64,000 nucleotides of DNA from Lunularia cruciata (taxonomy: Eukaryota; Streptophyta; Marchantiopsida; Lunulariales; Lunulariaceae). This document shows positions 45,414 to 58,600 of the stretch, piece after piece; position 1 is the first letter of the stretch, and every line of letters starts with the position of its first letter. The stretch is from the NCBI GenBank assembly GCA_948567375.1, contig OX419756.1, positions 61,420,552 through 61,484,551 of the forward strand. Reading direction: 5' to 3'. The notes under the pieces were generated by a model. It was given only the letters and a program-made list of their open reading frames with translations. It was not told the DNA's origin and did no database searches. Position numbers and translations under genes: made by a program.

Positions 45414-47142
45414 TACCAATAGCTGGTCACATGGGGGTGGACAAGACCTTGGGTACCCTCCAACGCCAATGGTGGTGGACCAACATGATACAAGATGTTC
45501 GGGAGTTTGTCCAATCGTGTGAGAGTTGTCAACACAACAAGGCTAGTAACCAAAAGCTGAGTGTGCTCCTTCAGCCACTTCCTATTCTAACTACTCATTG
45601 GGAACATATGAGCTTAGATCTCATTACCTCCTTGCCCAAGACACAACAAGATCACACAAAAATTGTGGTGTTTGTGGATAAACTTAGTAAGCAAATCCAT
45701 TTAGCACCAACGGTTGATACTGTGGATGCTCCAACCTTAGCGAAACTCTACTTCAATAATGTATTCAAATATCATGGGATGCCACATGTACTCATCTCCA
45801 ACCGTGATCCTTGCTTCACCGGAAAGTTTTGGTGTAATACTCCGAGGACAAGAGAAGAGAGAAAACACAGATTGCACACTCAAACAATCGATGCCCCAAG
45901 GGAGCACCTTCTCTTTATTATATAGACAAAGAGGATCTCCGCCAAGGAAGCTCCACCATAGGATTAGGGACACAGATAGGTGACATGTCAGCAAGCTCCA
46001 CCCTTGGATTACTTACTTGGATGGGTGACGTGTCTAGTCTAGTTTAGTCCATCATGTGTAACATCTTTCCAGATGTTACAAAACCAATTCTCACCTTTAA
46101 ATCATATGTCTAGCTATTGGTTCTAAGGTTCTCAAGTCTATTTTGGTTTCTGCCCTATTAGTAGAAGTACTCTTTTGGTGATACTTCTATCTTATCTATT
46201 TTGACCATCATGTATAACATCATTCTAGATGTTACCAACCCAAATTTCACATCTAGATCATATGGCTAGCTCTTGGTATTACATTTGGCAAGCCCTCTTC
46301 CAGATACTTGGCACCAAACTTGCTTTGTCCATAGCCTATCATCCTCAAGCTGATGGACAAACTGAATGTGCGAATTGCACCTTGGAAGATATGCTTTGAG
46401 CCTTTGTCAACATTCACCATAACAATTGGGATGAATTTCTTGTAGCTACGGAGTTTGCATACAATAATTCGAAACAGGCAAGCATTGAATTCTCTCCTTT
46501 CTCAATTTTGGCCAAGATCCACTTGTCCTAGATTCTCTTCTTGTTCCTCTCTCATTTCAGGTTCCTCATACTTCAACCTTCTTGACCACCATATCTAAAT
46601 CTCTCCAACAAGCCAAATCTCACCTCCTTGTTGCTCAGAATCATCAAAAACAATATGCGTACCACCATTGTCGTGATCTCACCTTTGAAGTTGGTGATAA
46701 ATTTATGCTATCCTCTAGTAATCTTCCCCTCCCACTTGATACCCAAGTTTGTAAAATTGGTCCAAATTGGATAGGACCTTTTGATGTCACCCAAATTGTC
46801 TCTCTTGTTGCTTACCGACTTGCCTTGCCTTGTCATATGCGTATCCATATTGTCTTTCATGTTTCCAAGTTGAAACCTTTTGTTCCTAACCCATCTTCTT
46901 TTTCCTCTTGTGTCCAACCTCCTCCTCCTCCTATCCCTATCAATGATCATGAGGAGTAAAAAGTTGATCGTATCCTTGCACGTCGCCACATCCAACACGG
47001 ATGCCGACAACATATGGAGTACAAGGTCCTTGGAAAGGGTATCCTCTTCATGATGCCACATGGGAACCTCTTTCTCACCTCCAAAATGCACAAACGGCCA
47101 TCCAGGAGTTTGAAGTTTCAATGGCAACGAGGACGTCACCAA
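45347..47142 (+). pseudogene. Chromovirus copy 2: integrase and chromodomain, interrupted
   Basis: Integrase from AGHMGVDKTLGTLQRQWWW (about 45425), CESCQHNKASNQK zinc-binding part, WEHMSLDLITSLPKTQQDH (first D, about 45615), VLISNRDPCFTGKFW (second D, about 45800), then the solo LTR, then LFQILGTKLALSIAYHPQAD (46290), QTECANCTLEDML, a frame break, and 46582-46959 with VGDKFMLSSSNLPLPLDTQ. The chromodomain follows at about 46970-47130 (EYKVL.KG, DATWEPLSHLQNAQTAIQEF). Stops and frameshifts make it non-functional. Confidence 0.87.
45833..46283 (+). mobile_element. Solo LTR of another LTR retrotransposon, 451 bp
   Basis: Begins TGTAATAC and ends GTATTACA, a perfect 8-bp terminal inverted repeat with TG...CA ends. 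It is flanked by the 5-bp duplication TTTGG (45828-45832 and 46284-46288) and cuts the integrase exactly between GKFW and QALFQ. It has two diverged internal copies of a ~70-bp block (about 46050-46120 and 46206-46276: CATCATGT.TAACATC, AGATGTTAC, ATCATATG, TAGCT.TTGGT). A 10-bp hairpin TGTAACATCT/AGATGTTACA is at 46057-46080. Confidence 0.92.
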
Positions 47143-47159
47143 CTATTGGGGGGGGGATA

Positions 47160-47570
47160 TATAACAATATGGAGTTTAGTGACGTAGTTAGTAAGGCAAA
47201 CGAAGTAGAGAATAAACCAAATTAGCCTAGAATATTCTAGAAGTATCTAGGAAGCTTCTAGGGAAGCTTCCCAACTAGTTAGCTTGTGCTCCAAGAAAGT
47301 AGCTTCTAAAAGCTTCTAACTAGCTTAGCTTGCATGCCAAGTAGGCGGCTTCTAGAAGGAAGCTTCTTGAGAAGCTTCTTAGTTAACTTGGCTTGCACTC
47401 TAAGAAAGCGGCTGGAGGAAGCTTCTTGAGAAGCTTCTCAAGGGCATTGTATGCTACCTATAAATACCAAAGCCAAAGCTCATGCTAGGCATTTGGAGTT
47501 TTCTCTCATTTAAGCATCCCAATGTGAGCTTCCATTCTCCTATTTCTCTCCTTGGTCTTGGTCTTTTACA
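47160..47570 (+). repeat. 3' LTR of chromovirus copy 2 with HSE-like array
   Basis: Starts TATAACAATATGG (first bases mutated from TGTAACA) after the G-rich tract at about 47147-47156 and ends GTCTTTTACA. A clean GAAtaTTCtaGAA lies at 47230-47242, followed by many GAAGCTTC and TTCTAGAA pairs up to about 47440, then a TATA box TATAAATA at 47459-47466. Confidence 0.9.
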
Positions 47571-50500
47571 AGGTTGTTTCTATCTTGCAAGGTTTTGTTC
47601 TCACCAAGGAGTATCTTCATCATCAAGTGGTCAATAGTTAGAGTTGAATTCCATGAGGATAGAAAATTGCTTTGATGGCATAGACTTTTCTTTTAATCTC
47701 ACTATGAATTCTACATTCTCTCAAGCATCACAAGCCAATCAATTGAATATCTCATTCCTTAATTCTATTACCAATGCTATAGCAGTCCGTCAATATAATG
47801 CAAATTGCACTCTCCATTTTGTTGCTAATAATCATGCAAGCTCTGATTTTATTGTGAACCCTAAGATTGGCATGACTATTATTAGTTACTCAAAGATTTT
47901 GGTGATTACTTTGAAAACAATTTCATTGATTGTGTTACAACCAAGTTGGTTGGCCTTTGGTTTGCTTCTTTTGAGGTTGGCCTACTACCTCATATTTGGA
48001 AATTGCACAAAAAGACAATTTTGTAGTTTGCAAGAATACCTTTAAGAGGGACAAAACAAAAGCTCTAGAGCTTTTTGGAAGCAAAGATGTTATCCAACAA
48101 GGGTTCTTATATTGTAGAACTGGCCAATTGGGTAAAAATAAGTGCACATTTAAAATCCCATTCACACATCTCTTCCAAGATAAGGAGTATATTATCAAGG
48201 CAAAAACTATGAGCCACTTTTAGAACACAATCACTATATCTCACAAAGCACAATTTGCGGTGTCACACAAAGGTGTTATGAAGTGAGTTAGCACCAAAAG
48301 AACTCAATTTTATGATGGAGATAGATGTCTTTGCTCTCAATGGGAAGGTTTGGTGCATGATGAAGTAGCCATGGTCAAATATGACTATGAGATAATCTCA
48401 TGTATCAAGTTAGAGCCAAGGGGAGAAGCAAGGCTTTTGGTAACAATCCAAATGCTATCAATGCATTCATGATAATGAGTAAAAGAATTTTGGTTGATGG
48501 TGTTTATTTTGAAATCATTTATGACGCCTCAATGAGAAGAAGAGATTTATGTCCAAAAGTCTTCCTTGATACCATATGCAAAAATTTATGAAGATTTTAC
48601 AATTTTGGACCAAATCTTTAAGGTAACATCATGCAACTTGGCCCCAATGCTTTTTAGCAATATCAATTGCTTTGGCAAAAAAATCTTGGATGGAACTTTC
48701 AAGATAACTTTATACATTTTAACCTCAATGGTTTTTAGCTATGTCAATTGGTATGGCAAAATAATCTTGATAGGAAAGGCTTTGCCTACATTAAAATCTT
48801 TGGATGTATCAATCAAAGCCACTTGACTATTTGGATCAAGAAGGTGATCTTTTGATGATTGATGGAGCTTCAATGTTCTCTCTTACCACATCAACATTGA
48901 AGCATAGTTAACTCTTATGTTTGCACCACTTTTGTATAAATTTGTTGCTTGTTGCAATAATTTTCCGCAAGATGTTTGCAAGGGTTTCCTTAAGCAATGC
49001 AATTCATTGATATTCAAGATGCTTGAGACTTAGGGTGAGTTTGGAGCAAAACATAACATTGTAATCTCTGAGTTTGACAATTATCTGACTATAGTCAAAA
49101 TTTTGAAGTTTTATGGGAGGAGCAAGAAAAAATTTGTGCTACTTTTACTACAAAGCACTTCAAGTCTGGTCATGTCATTAGTCAAAGAGGAGAGTCTAAT
49201 AGTTCTTGGATCAAAGAACAAGGAGAGTAAAACAAGACTTCAAGAATGTTAACCTATGCCAAATATCAAAAATCTATTTAGCATTATCTTACATCAAAAT
49301 TTTGCAGCATTGAATGAGCTCAAGACTCTTGTTAAGTAGAGCAAAACTTGGAGTCAATATGTTGATCACTTGTGGCATGAACAATTAAATCTCTCAAATG
49401 GATATTCATATTGTCTTGTGGAATCAAATCCGTTTGCTTGAACATGACAAGTCAAAAGACACAAGGGTTGTAGAATGTGTCATTTTGTTGTTCCTCATGG
49501 CTATGATGATCCTTTGTCTTACACTACTTGCTCTTGCAAGACAACTACTTGCTCTTGCAAGACATTCACTTCAAGCATGATTCAAGGTTGTGAGATTTAT
49601 GTAGTATATAATAACATTTTTGATAAATTATTTTCAAGCAAAACTTTGGCACCATGGTAGACAATGTATAATAATCCTTTGTATAAGTAGTGCCTCATTG
49701 AATTATGCATCATTGATGCTAACTATAACTCTCAAGTGCAAACAAGCAAAAATTTAAGTTCATCAAAAATTATAACTTCCAAAGATCAACACAATGAAGT
49801 TGATTAAAGCATATTAGATGCTTTGGTAATTTGATACTTGTTATCAAAATCTAGATGTGATGGCAAAATGATTGATATCTACAACCAACATTTCCAACAA
49901 GCATATGTATAAAATAACCATGAACGGGTTGTTATCTCTCATGAATACAATTAAGAAACTTCACAATGGAAAGGCTATTGAAAAATCTAGCTTGCATGAA
50001 GGTCAAAAATCTTTTGGATAGCTAGCACCATTCAGATCTAACATTGGATGATGGTAATTGATCAAGATGTGTCCAAACAAAGTGCAAGTTGATAAATGGA
50101 TGCCATTGCTTGACATGTCAAAGTGCAAGTCAGCTTCATTCTCTTGGACATCAAGCAAGCAACTCCAACTATCCATTACATCACAAAGACAAGAATAGAG
50201 TTATACATGTAGTTGTCATCAATAAATAATGATCAATGGAATTAAATTCCCTTTAATGACAAATTACTAGACTTGGTCTTTGAGTTGTTCTCAAGTTTTT
50301 TTCAAAAATTCTTTGCTTGTTGTCATCTCCATGGAAGCTTTGTGGACCTTGTTTCAATTTTTGCAACTGTCCAACTTTACAATGTCACAAATTTTTTATT
50401 GTATCTTGATCAATGTAAATTTTACATATTGCATATTTGAATTTCCAAGAACTCTAGGCACAAATGTTGAGGATTTACATCCTACAACCTTGGAGTGTGA

Positions 50501-52459
50501 AACAGTTTTTGAGATTGTTTTGTGGTAAGGCTGATTGAGGATTGTGGTGAGTGAGCAAAACCAACCCACAACATGAGTACTCACTCAATTAACATTTTTT
50601 AGACTCTACTTGTATCCTTGAATCAAGTACCTTCACACTTTCTATCACTTTCTTTCTTAGCTTATGGATTTGAATGAATATGGGTTAGAGTCAGAATTAC
50701 AAGATAATGGAACCCTTTCCTTCCCTTATCAAAACCCACAAAATTCCATTTGAGTCTTAAGTCCTTGGCGGATTTTCTTGAATTGCATGAGGACTCATGA
50801 AGAGATACTCTTTATGAGACAGAGAAGGTTTTTTTTGGAGAAATTGATTTGTGCACCCTTTTATGTTGGCAGCAAATTGTTCATGTTTGTCTTGAATTTG
50901 GACTCAATTAACCAAATCCACACAAACAAATATTGCATATAAATGGTGCAATGATCAATTATGTTGAGTTATATCTTTTCTCTTCATATTTCATGACTAG
51001 AAGCTTCTCCAAGTATTGGTATATTTGCCTTATAAAATCTTGTAGAGATTGGTTTTTGTTTAATATGATCATGATGGCGGTCTCATCAAGTAAGATGTTC
51101 TTGTGGTTATCTTATCTTATTATCTTGTCATAGATGGATTAATGATAGATTGACTTCTTTGTTCATGCTCTTGTCATGGAAGCTATCTCGATAAGTAAAG
51201 CCAAACAGGTTTAGGATGTGTCTCTATAAGACTATATTTAAGAAAAATTGATAAAGCTATTTGCAAGAAACAAATTCTTGTTTGTAGGTAAAGGAACTAA
51301 CAATTAGGTTGAATCTGCACATATGGTATAAGAGTTGAAGAAGCTATTGCTCACAATTCTACAACTTGGAAATCCAACAACTCATAAGCAAAAAATTGTA
51401 AGGACAAGCAAGTATAGAATTTTTAATATAGTCCTTTAGGTGTTGTATGGAAACCTCAACATGCATTTATCTATTTGCTAAATTTATATGTTTTGTTGCC
51501 TAGCAATTCAAATGGAGTTTTGTCTGCATTGATATGGATTAGAGTGGCTTTACTCAAAGGAAAAAATGGTATATAAATGAAACTACATTGCATATCACCA
51601 AGGCAATTGAGCATCTGAAGCATTCAATAGTTTGCAAGCCATGACAAATAGAACATTTATCAACCAAAAATATCACCATATGATCTAACTTCTTACAATA
51701 TTTTTTTGCAAGAAACTACAACTCTAAGAAGGCTTTTCCTTTTCTATGCAATTAGTTGCTCAGTCACTCAATCATATGCTGAAACTGCAAGCAATCATCA
51801 TGAGCAAGCTATCATGTTAACAAACTATACTTGAAGTGGCCTAGATAGAAATAAGAACTCATTTTCTCTTCAAGATACCTACCCAGTTCAAGTGAGACAT
51901 ATCTATATTATCGTCATCCACCAAGCATGAGATTCATTCTTCAAGTTCTTCTCGGGTTTTCTCTTTGGGTTCTTTTCATCAATTTTACAAAAGTATTGCT
52001 TGTGGCTTGTGATGAGGACAACCTAGGTGTGATAGCCCAGCTTGTGTCTCCTTATGCAGATTTTCCCTTTTTTCTACTTTCTTAATAATTTGTTAAGCAT
52101 TTAGATTGGAATAATATTGGTAGATAGGATTTACAACTAGTACTCTAATTGCCAAAAAAGGACCTAAATATGTATTTAATTACTAGATGGAGTGACCATC
52201 AAAGTTGTCACACCATTGGAGTAGGACTACCTCATAACTATTGGAGTGGGACTACCATCATGATCACAAGTATGGGTTGCCACATCAGCCATTGGCAATC
52301 AGTCATCCATATTGGCATTCACACAAGCAAGAATTTGCTAAACATGTGACAAAGAACTGATTTTGCTAACCATCAATTCTTGTGATACTTCACACATGTG
52401 AGGACAACAACATTTTACTACTAATGTTGACCAAATTCTAATAGGTATAAGTACCCCGT
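47571..52459. other. Decayed DNA, no gene recognised
   Basis: A string of plus-strand frames of 60-133 codons (for example 47644-48045 and 48400-48826) has the look of a broken long reading frame, but none resembles a family I can name. It may be an unrecognised, heavily mutated retroelement internal region. A short in-frame duplication coding CSCKTTTCSCKT occurs at about 49525-49565. Confidence 0.45.
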
Positions 52460-52856
52460 TGTAATAGATTGAGGAGAGAAATAGGAGAATGAAAGATAAC
52501 ATTGGGACTCTTGAATGAGAGAAACTCCAAATGCTTAGCATGAGCTTGGGATTTGGTATTTATAGAGGACATACAAGGTTTTTGAGAAGCTTCTTAGGAA
52601 GTTTTCTTAAAAGTCACTTTCTTAGAGTGCAAACCAAACTAACCACCTAGAAGCCACCTACTTGGCATGTAAGCTAAGATAGTTGGGAAGCTTCCTCCTA
52701 GAAGTTACCACTTGGCATGCACATTACCTAATACTTGAAAGGTACCAAGTAGCTTCTTAGATGCTTCTAGATTGTTATTGTAATTCTTGGCTTATTAAGC
52801 CTACTTGCTACTTTGTTAGTCTTAACTAGATTTTTGATAAACTCCATATTGTTACA
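52460..52856 (-). mobile_element. Isolated chromovirus LTR (solo LTR)
   Basis: Same LTR family in minus orientation: TGTAATAGATTGAGGAGAGA at the low edge, TGAATGAGAGAAACTCCAAATG, TATTTATA (minus-strand TATA box, 52557-52564), GAAGCTTCTTAGG, and ATAAACTCCATATTGTTACA at the high edge. No internal region is recognisable on either side and the flanking 5-mers do not match, so a solo LTR whose duplication has decayed is the simplest reading. Confidence 0.85.
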
Positions 52857-55261
52857 CCTACCTTGGGAAGGAGTAAGGGTCACTCAATTGAATTTTTTTG
52901 CCACCAAGATTCAATATAGATAAAATCACAAATGCCCATAAGAAAAAAATGGCTTGGCAATGAAATAGAATTTTCAAGTTAGCACAAGAGATTGTGTGAG
53001 AGTGTGATCAAGACATATAGTGAGAAGGAGAATTAGTGAGATAAATTTGCATTAGAAATGTTGGGCAATGCAATGTCTCCCAAAAAGAAGAAGTTGATAA
53101 TTGGACTTGCTTTGCACTCTCTATGAGTGGAGAAAAGGGTGTCTTATTATTATGCCAAGTATCTCAACTCAAATCATTTATAGTTCTTGATATGGATATA
53201 GGATTTTACTTCTCTCTTGATGAAACTAGAGATCAAGGAGAAGAAGAATCCAAATTTTATTGATTTGGAGTGAAATGTGTTTGCTTGGACTAAGGAGCAT
53301 TGGCAGAAGGTTCAGTTCAATACCTAGAGCAATGTACCTCAATTGAGAGTAACCCAAAGTGATAGAAGAAATGATGAGGAAATTTGAGGCCTCATTCAAA
53401 CAAGATAAGGAATGGTTGGAAGGTGTATGGGTACAATGATCCCATAAATATACCATGGTGAGCTTGCTCATGAAGATCTTCAAGTTGACATGACCCACTC
53501 AAGACAAAAATGGGTAGGCCACCTTTTTCCAATTGTTAAATGATTGCAACCCATGAACTAAGCAAGGATGTTTTACAATGAAACCCACAAATTGACTAAG
53601 CAATTACAAACAAATGGAGAAAACAATCTTCTCTCCTTGTTTTCTTGCATCTTTACATTGGGAGAGATTGCTATGGAAGGAAGAGAAGAAGCTCTTCCCA
53701 ATGCATTACTATCTATTGGGGTATCATTGAGCTCAACCCAAATACACAAGGGATGCAAAGAAGTATAAGGAGGCATTTGTCAAATACCACCCAAAAAAAT
53801 GGAGTTTAGAGCATGAACTCTATTGGGGCAAATACCAACAAGAGGAAGATGGCCATGGTGCCAATTTAGACTACAAAGAAAGACAAGCTTAAATCCCTAG
53901 GTTGTTAACTGTTTTGGTGAGAGTGATCACATTTTGATGAAGAAAAAAGATTGGAAAGTTAGGTAAGAGATTACCAAGATTTAGAGGGTACCCCTAGTAT
54001 GATATTAGTGCTAGAGGATTGAGAGAAAGAACAATCACTAGCCATATGAAAATCACTCTAAAGTAGGCAACCTCTTTCTCCAAGATAGAATTATCTTCCA
54101 ATTGGGAGGGAGGTGATGTGAAGCTAAACATGGAAGTGAAATCCACCCTTGTGGCAATAGTAGAGTGGGATATACCATATAAGCATGCTTTAGAAGAAGG
54201 GAGGACTCAAGTGGATGAGGAGAAGGAGGATATCCAAATATCACATTTATGAAAGACCACTCCTTTGACGCTAGGCTTGAAAGTTCTAACTATTGTGCCA
54301 CTTGAAGAACATCTGGTGGTGACTCCACTCCAAGAACCAATGATCAAGGATATCTAAGCAATGCCATCTCAATTGAGTGGAGGAAAATTGATAGAGTGTA
54401 AAAAGGGTAAATGTCCAAGGAAGATAGTGTCCTTGGATTTGGACAACTTGTTTGCAAAACCAATTGTTGCTACCAAGATCGCAAATGGCTACCAAAGGAG
54501 TGGTGATCAAACAAGCAGATGGAGAGAAGGAGTTAGTATTAGGCTCCTAGGCAGTGCTATAAGTGGAAAGAACCCTAGTGGTTTCAACAATTGCTCAAGA
54601 TCACCCACACGAAAGGAAGAAGCACAAGTCCCGCAAGGAGAGGAAACTTGTTTGGGACCAAGTTTTGGAGGGCCTATAGAGTCAGCAATGAACTATCCAC
54701 CCTTATCTATGTAGGTTGTTCATATGTTGGGACTGGTGTTGAAGGCCATGGAAGAATTGCTTCTTGCTTACCAAGAGATAGACCCTACGGTGATGGATTA
54801 CAAGAGGTTGATAGAGTATTTACACTATTACATTAAAAAATCTGTCAGGGAAAAGTTGGGAGTCAAGAAGGCGTTGGTCAAAGCACAAGTTGGAGGCTCA
54901 ACTTGCTATGGTTTAAAGTCATTTTCTAGTATCAAGATCAACATTTGAGCCAAGGAGACACTTAGGAGCTCACATAGCTCAAAGACCGGCTCCCGATAAC
55001 TAAAGGAGGGGTCACCAATATGACCACAATAGGGAAAGCTGAGATGGGGATGATGCTAGAAGAGAAGAATAGCCTAGGGTCCAAGAGTTGGAGACAATGC
55101 TTGCAACTAAGGAAGTAGAGCTACGGAGTAAGAGGGAGGAGTATAAATCCTTTCAAAGGACTACAAGGTCTAGAAGAGGGATACTGACACATTGTTGGAG
55201 AAATACAAAGAGGAGTTGCATAGTACCAAGGCCAAGGTCTTAGTGCTAAAGCTCAGTGTGT
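52857..55261. other. Decayed DNA, no gene recognised
   Basis: Open frames are short and stop-rich. The best is at 54361-54714 (117 codons) and an overlapping one ends at 54948 (EELLLAYQEIDPTVMDYKRL); neither matches a family I recognise. The stretch 55000-55250 is rich in GAG/AAG codons. It could be the gag side of the copia fragment that follows, but nothing shows this. Confidence 0.4.
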
Positions 55262-56103
55262 CTTAGCAAACCAAAGGTATAGAGTATAATGAGATTTTCT
55301 CTCCCATAGTTAAGATGACTACCATCAGTTTAGTCTTAAGTCTTGTGATTATAGAGGATTTGCATCTAGAGCAGCAAGATGTAAAAACAACATTTCTACA
55401 TGGAAGTCTTGAAGTGGATGTCTCTATGGCACAACTTGCGGAGTGGTTTAAAATCACTAAGAAAGGGGATATTGTTTGCAATTTGAAAAAGAGTCTTTAT
55501 GGATTGAAATAAGCTCTTCTATATTGGTACTTGAAATTTGATGTCTATATGACCAATGGTTACACCATATGCAAAATGAATCATTGATGCTACATGAAGT
55601 CATTTGTTGATTCAAACATCATCTTGCTACTTTATGTTGATGATATACTTGTTATTAGATCCAAGATGCGTGAAATCAACTTGCTAAAGTGCCAATTGTA
55701 TGATGAATTTGAAAATGAAAGACCTAGATCCTTCACAAACTCATACTTGGAATGAGGATTAGCAAATACAAATTTGCACATACTTTGAAGTTATCTTAAG
55801 TGAAATAAATCAAGTAGTCTATGGACAAACTTGATTTATAAAATGCCACAATTGAATCACTCCCTTATGAAGTCACTTCAGGCTGGTGCCTAAAGTGACA
55901 TTGGTGATATGAAGTGACAATTTAGACCAAAACCTAAAGTAAACATTGTTGGAGTAAGCTATCTTATAGATATCTTTACCAAGGTAGTCACAATTGAGAA
56001 TATCAAAAAATGCATACTTGCAATTAGACTTCAAAGTTCATTGGTTAGAGTAGTCATATATATTAGGTGACAAAGTAATGTTAGAGTCCAAGTGGGAGAT
56101 TAT
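55262..56103 (+). pseudogene. Ty1/copia pol fragment (RT plus terminal RNase H end)
   Basis: The RT reads KGIEYNEIFSPIVKMTTI (the ETFSPV block), LEQQDVKTTFLHGSLE (about 55370), LKKSLYGLK (about 55490) and LLLYVDDILVI (active site, about 55625). The middle of RNase H is missing; what follows is a YLIDIFTKVVTIENIKK block near 55960 (family DxxTK) and RVQVGDY near 56085, then a polypurine-like AAGTGGGAGA. Stops are frequent. It is a different copia family from the one at 9-14 kb. Confidence 0.8.
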
Positions 56104-56491
56104 TAATTGTGGAGTTTGATTAGTTTTAGAAAAGTATCCTACAAGAATATTGAAGAGTCAATTCAATATAGATCTTCTATGGGAGTGTAGAAGAGTAAGT
56201 ACATATAGATATTCAAATAACAAGATTCTATATTAGGGAAATAAATAAAGAAGCAATTCACATGGTGGTTGATTTCTTCATGAATACAGATTCAAATGAG
56301 ACATACTTTATCTCATTGGAAGCATCTTCTCAAAGACTTTCCATGAATATAAAGATTATAGAAAATGGAGCTCTAGAAAAAATTAACATCCAACTGAAAT
56401 TCAAGACAAATGTGTCCTAAGGGAGCTATAGGATTGGCTTTGGGACTTACATGATCAGCCTGTGAGCTACAAGGATGGTTGTGGAAATGGT

Positions 56492-56590
56492 TGTAATACC
56501 AATAGCTAGACACATTATCTAGAGGTGAAAACTGGCTTGGTAAACTCTAGAAGGATGTTGTATATGATGAGCTAGGTAGAACAAAAAGAT
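56492..56590 (-). repeat. Fragment of the same LTR family as 45833-46283, reverse orientation
   Basis: TGTAATACCAATAGCTAGAC..ATTATCTAGAGGTGAAA..TGG.TTGGTAA..TCTAGAA.GATGTT.TA.ATGATG matches the reverse complement of the end of the solo LTR. It lies about 390 bases downstream of the copia fragment, so it may be part of that element's 3' LTR, which would link the solo LTR to this copia family. Confidence 0.6.
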
Positions 56591-58600
56591 AAATATTCTT
56601 GCTCTGTCTTTCATCTAAAATCTAAGTAATTATAGGTGCAATATGATATAGTGGATACTCTTAGTTATAAGAACTAAATATTTGAACCAAACATTCATAC
56701 TTCTATGTTCATCTAATACAATGAATTTTGGTTTTGGATAATATGAAGACTTTATGGAAAGTATCAAAGAAGGTAGGGTGAATTTTATTTTATTTTCTTA
56801 GCCATTTGTTGACATAAGTGGATATTTGATCAATTTGATTTGAATAAAAACAACATACATTCCAACTTAGAGTTTTTGGCTTTTTCTATTTTCAAAATTG
56901 TTTTCCTGTATATTTGTTAATCTCTGTCAAAAATTTCCTCAAGTTCTTATCCAACTTAGCTCTTCCGTCAAAGTTTTATAATACACATGCAGCTTATAGG
57001 TTACAACTTATGCAAAAAGAGATAATTATTTGCTTATTTATTCATACAACTAGATGAAACATTTGATTGGTTATTAACCATGCATAACCTTAATGTGATT
57101 AAGGTACAGCAATATTTCAAATATTGTATTTAGGTACAAATCTAACTATTTAGACAATGAATAAAATAAAAAACATTATATATACAAGTATCATATATCA
57201 CAACAGTGACTAGAATATGGACCATTGATGCTTATCCACACTAAGGATAATACGGTCTTGTTCAACTTTTAGCTTTGCACAATCTTTATTTAAAGTAGAA
57301 ACTTACTTTCTTTTATTAGAATCTTGTAATTTGCAAAATCTATGGGTCATACCTCACTCTATTAAGCTAAACTAGATCACTCATTTTTGGTATTTCCACT
57401 AATGTACTATTTGTAATATTCATACACCTTCTTCTTTATTAATTTATAGAGAAGATTAAAATTCTCAACCTTGGGATTATATTTGCAATAAACAAGATAT
57501 CTAACGATTCTTAAAGTAAAATGCTAGATGTAGTGATGTTCTTCTTTGGTGCCACTCTAGACCGTTGATGTTTTGAAGAGACAATAACAAAGATATTTTG
57601 ATTTTGATTACAACATTTATCTTCTTGAATACTTGTGTTATAAAATCTTCTGGAGTTGTATAACGTGAACCTTTGTTTTGCTCAGTCTCCATAGGCTATC
57701 AGAAAAAGCAATCTCTTACAATGTTGAGTTGCATGGCTAGCATGAATAACAATCGATTAATTTTACAACAAGATGTATATTCAATTTTTGGACTTTTCTT
57801 AACATATCAAATTAGGAGACTGTTTTGTATATTGATATGTCAAATGATGATTTGTTGAGTGTTGGCTTATATTGATACTATTATTACTTTAAATTTTCGG
57901 ATTATAGTATTAAAGAACTTAAATTTATCATATTAACAGCAAACATTTGATAAAGAAATAATTGTAATCAAATTTTTTTATCAATATTGACCTGAAATTA
58001 TTTATATTTTCATCTTTATTGATATTCACTGATGATTCAAAAATTGATTCAAAAATTATTTATACATCAATTATCAACATAGAGTCAATCTTAATCCCAT
58101 ATTCACTCATTCTAAAGTTTTAATGCAGAATTATACTATATTTTTCATTAAATAAAAAGATTAAAATAATGTTCATTTGATCACTTCATTTTCTAGCGTG
58201 TGATTTCTATGTCTTTTACATCAGGTATTTAATAGTTACTATTAATTACCTTATTAAAATATATCAAATACCATTCTCCTTTTATTTTAATAAAAATAGA
58301 TATTATGGTTATCTACTTATTTGAATATAAATTTTCAATCTTCTATATTAGATATCTAGATTGAGTCAACATTACCAATATACGATTTTAAGATTATTTT
58401 CAGTTTTTAAAGCACATGATAAGTAATTGTCAATATTGAATTACGGTGACTTATTGTCACACTAATACAGGTAAAATTGGTAAGAATAAGTTGTTGCTTC
58501 AAATATCCAAGTGACCAAATGTGAGGAGAAATCACTAAACTACAATTTGTTTATTATTTCTTGTTTAACCTCTTGATAAGAAACTACTCCCCAAAAGAGT
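56591..58600. other. AT-rich intergenic
   Basis: I see no gene, domain or clear repeat. Low-complexity AT sequence dominates, and short open frames such as 57501-57692 look random. Confidence 0.5.

Larger units (their letters stand above)
44362..47570 (+). mobile_element. Second chromovirus copy, 5'-truncated and internally rearranged
   Basis: Same family as 36492-42073 but on the plus strand. It starts abruptly inside RT (GHMEVTFLGHKISSEGIKMEE) and runs through RNase H, integrase and chromodomain to a 3' LTR (47160-47570). The 5' LTR, gag and most of RT are missing. It carries an inverted segment (44961-45413) and a solo LTR insertion (45833-46283). The junction with the outer gypsy LTR at 44361/44362 shows no LTR end of its own, so it is a deletion or recombination joint, not an insertion boundary. 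Confidence 0.9.
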
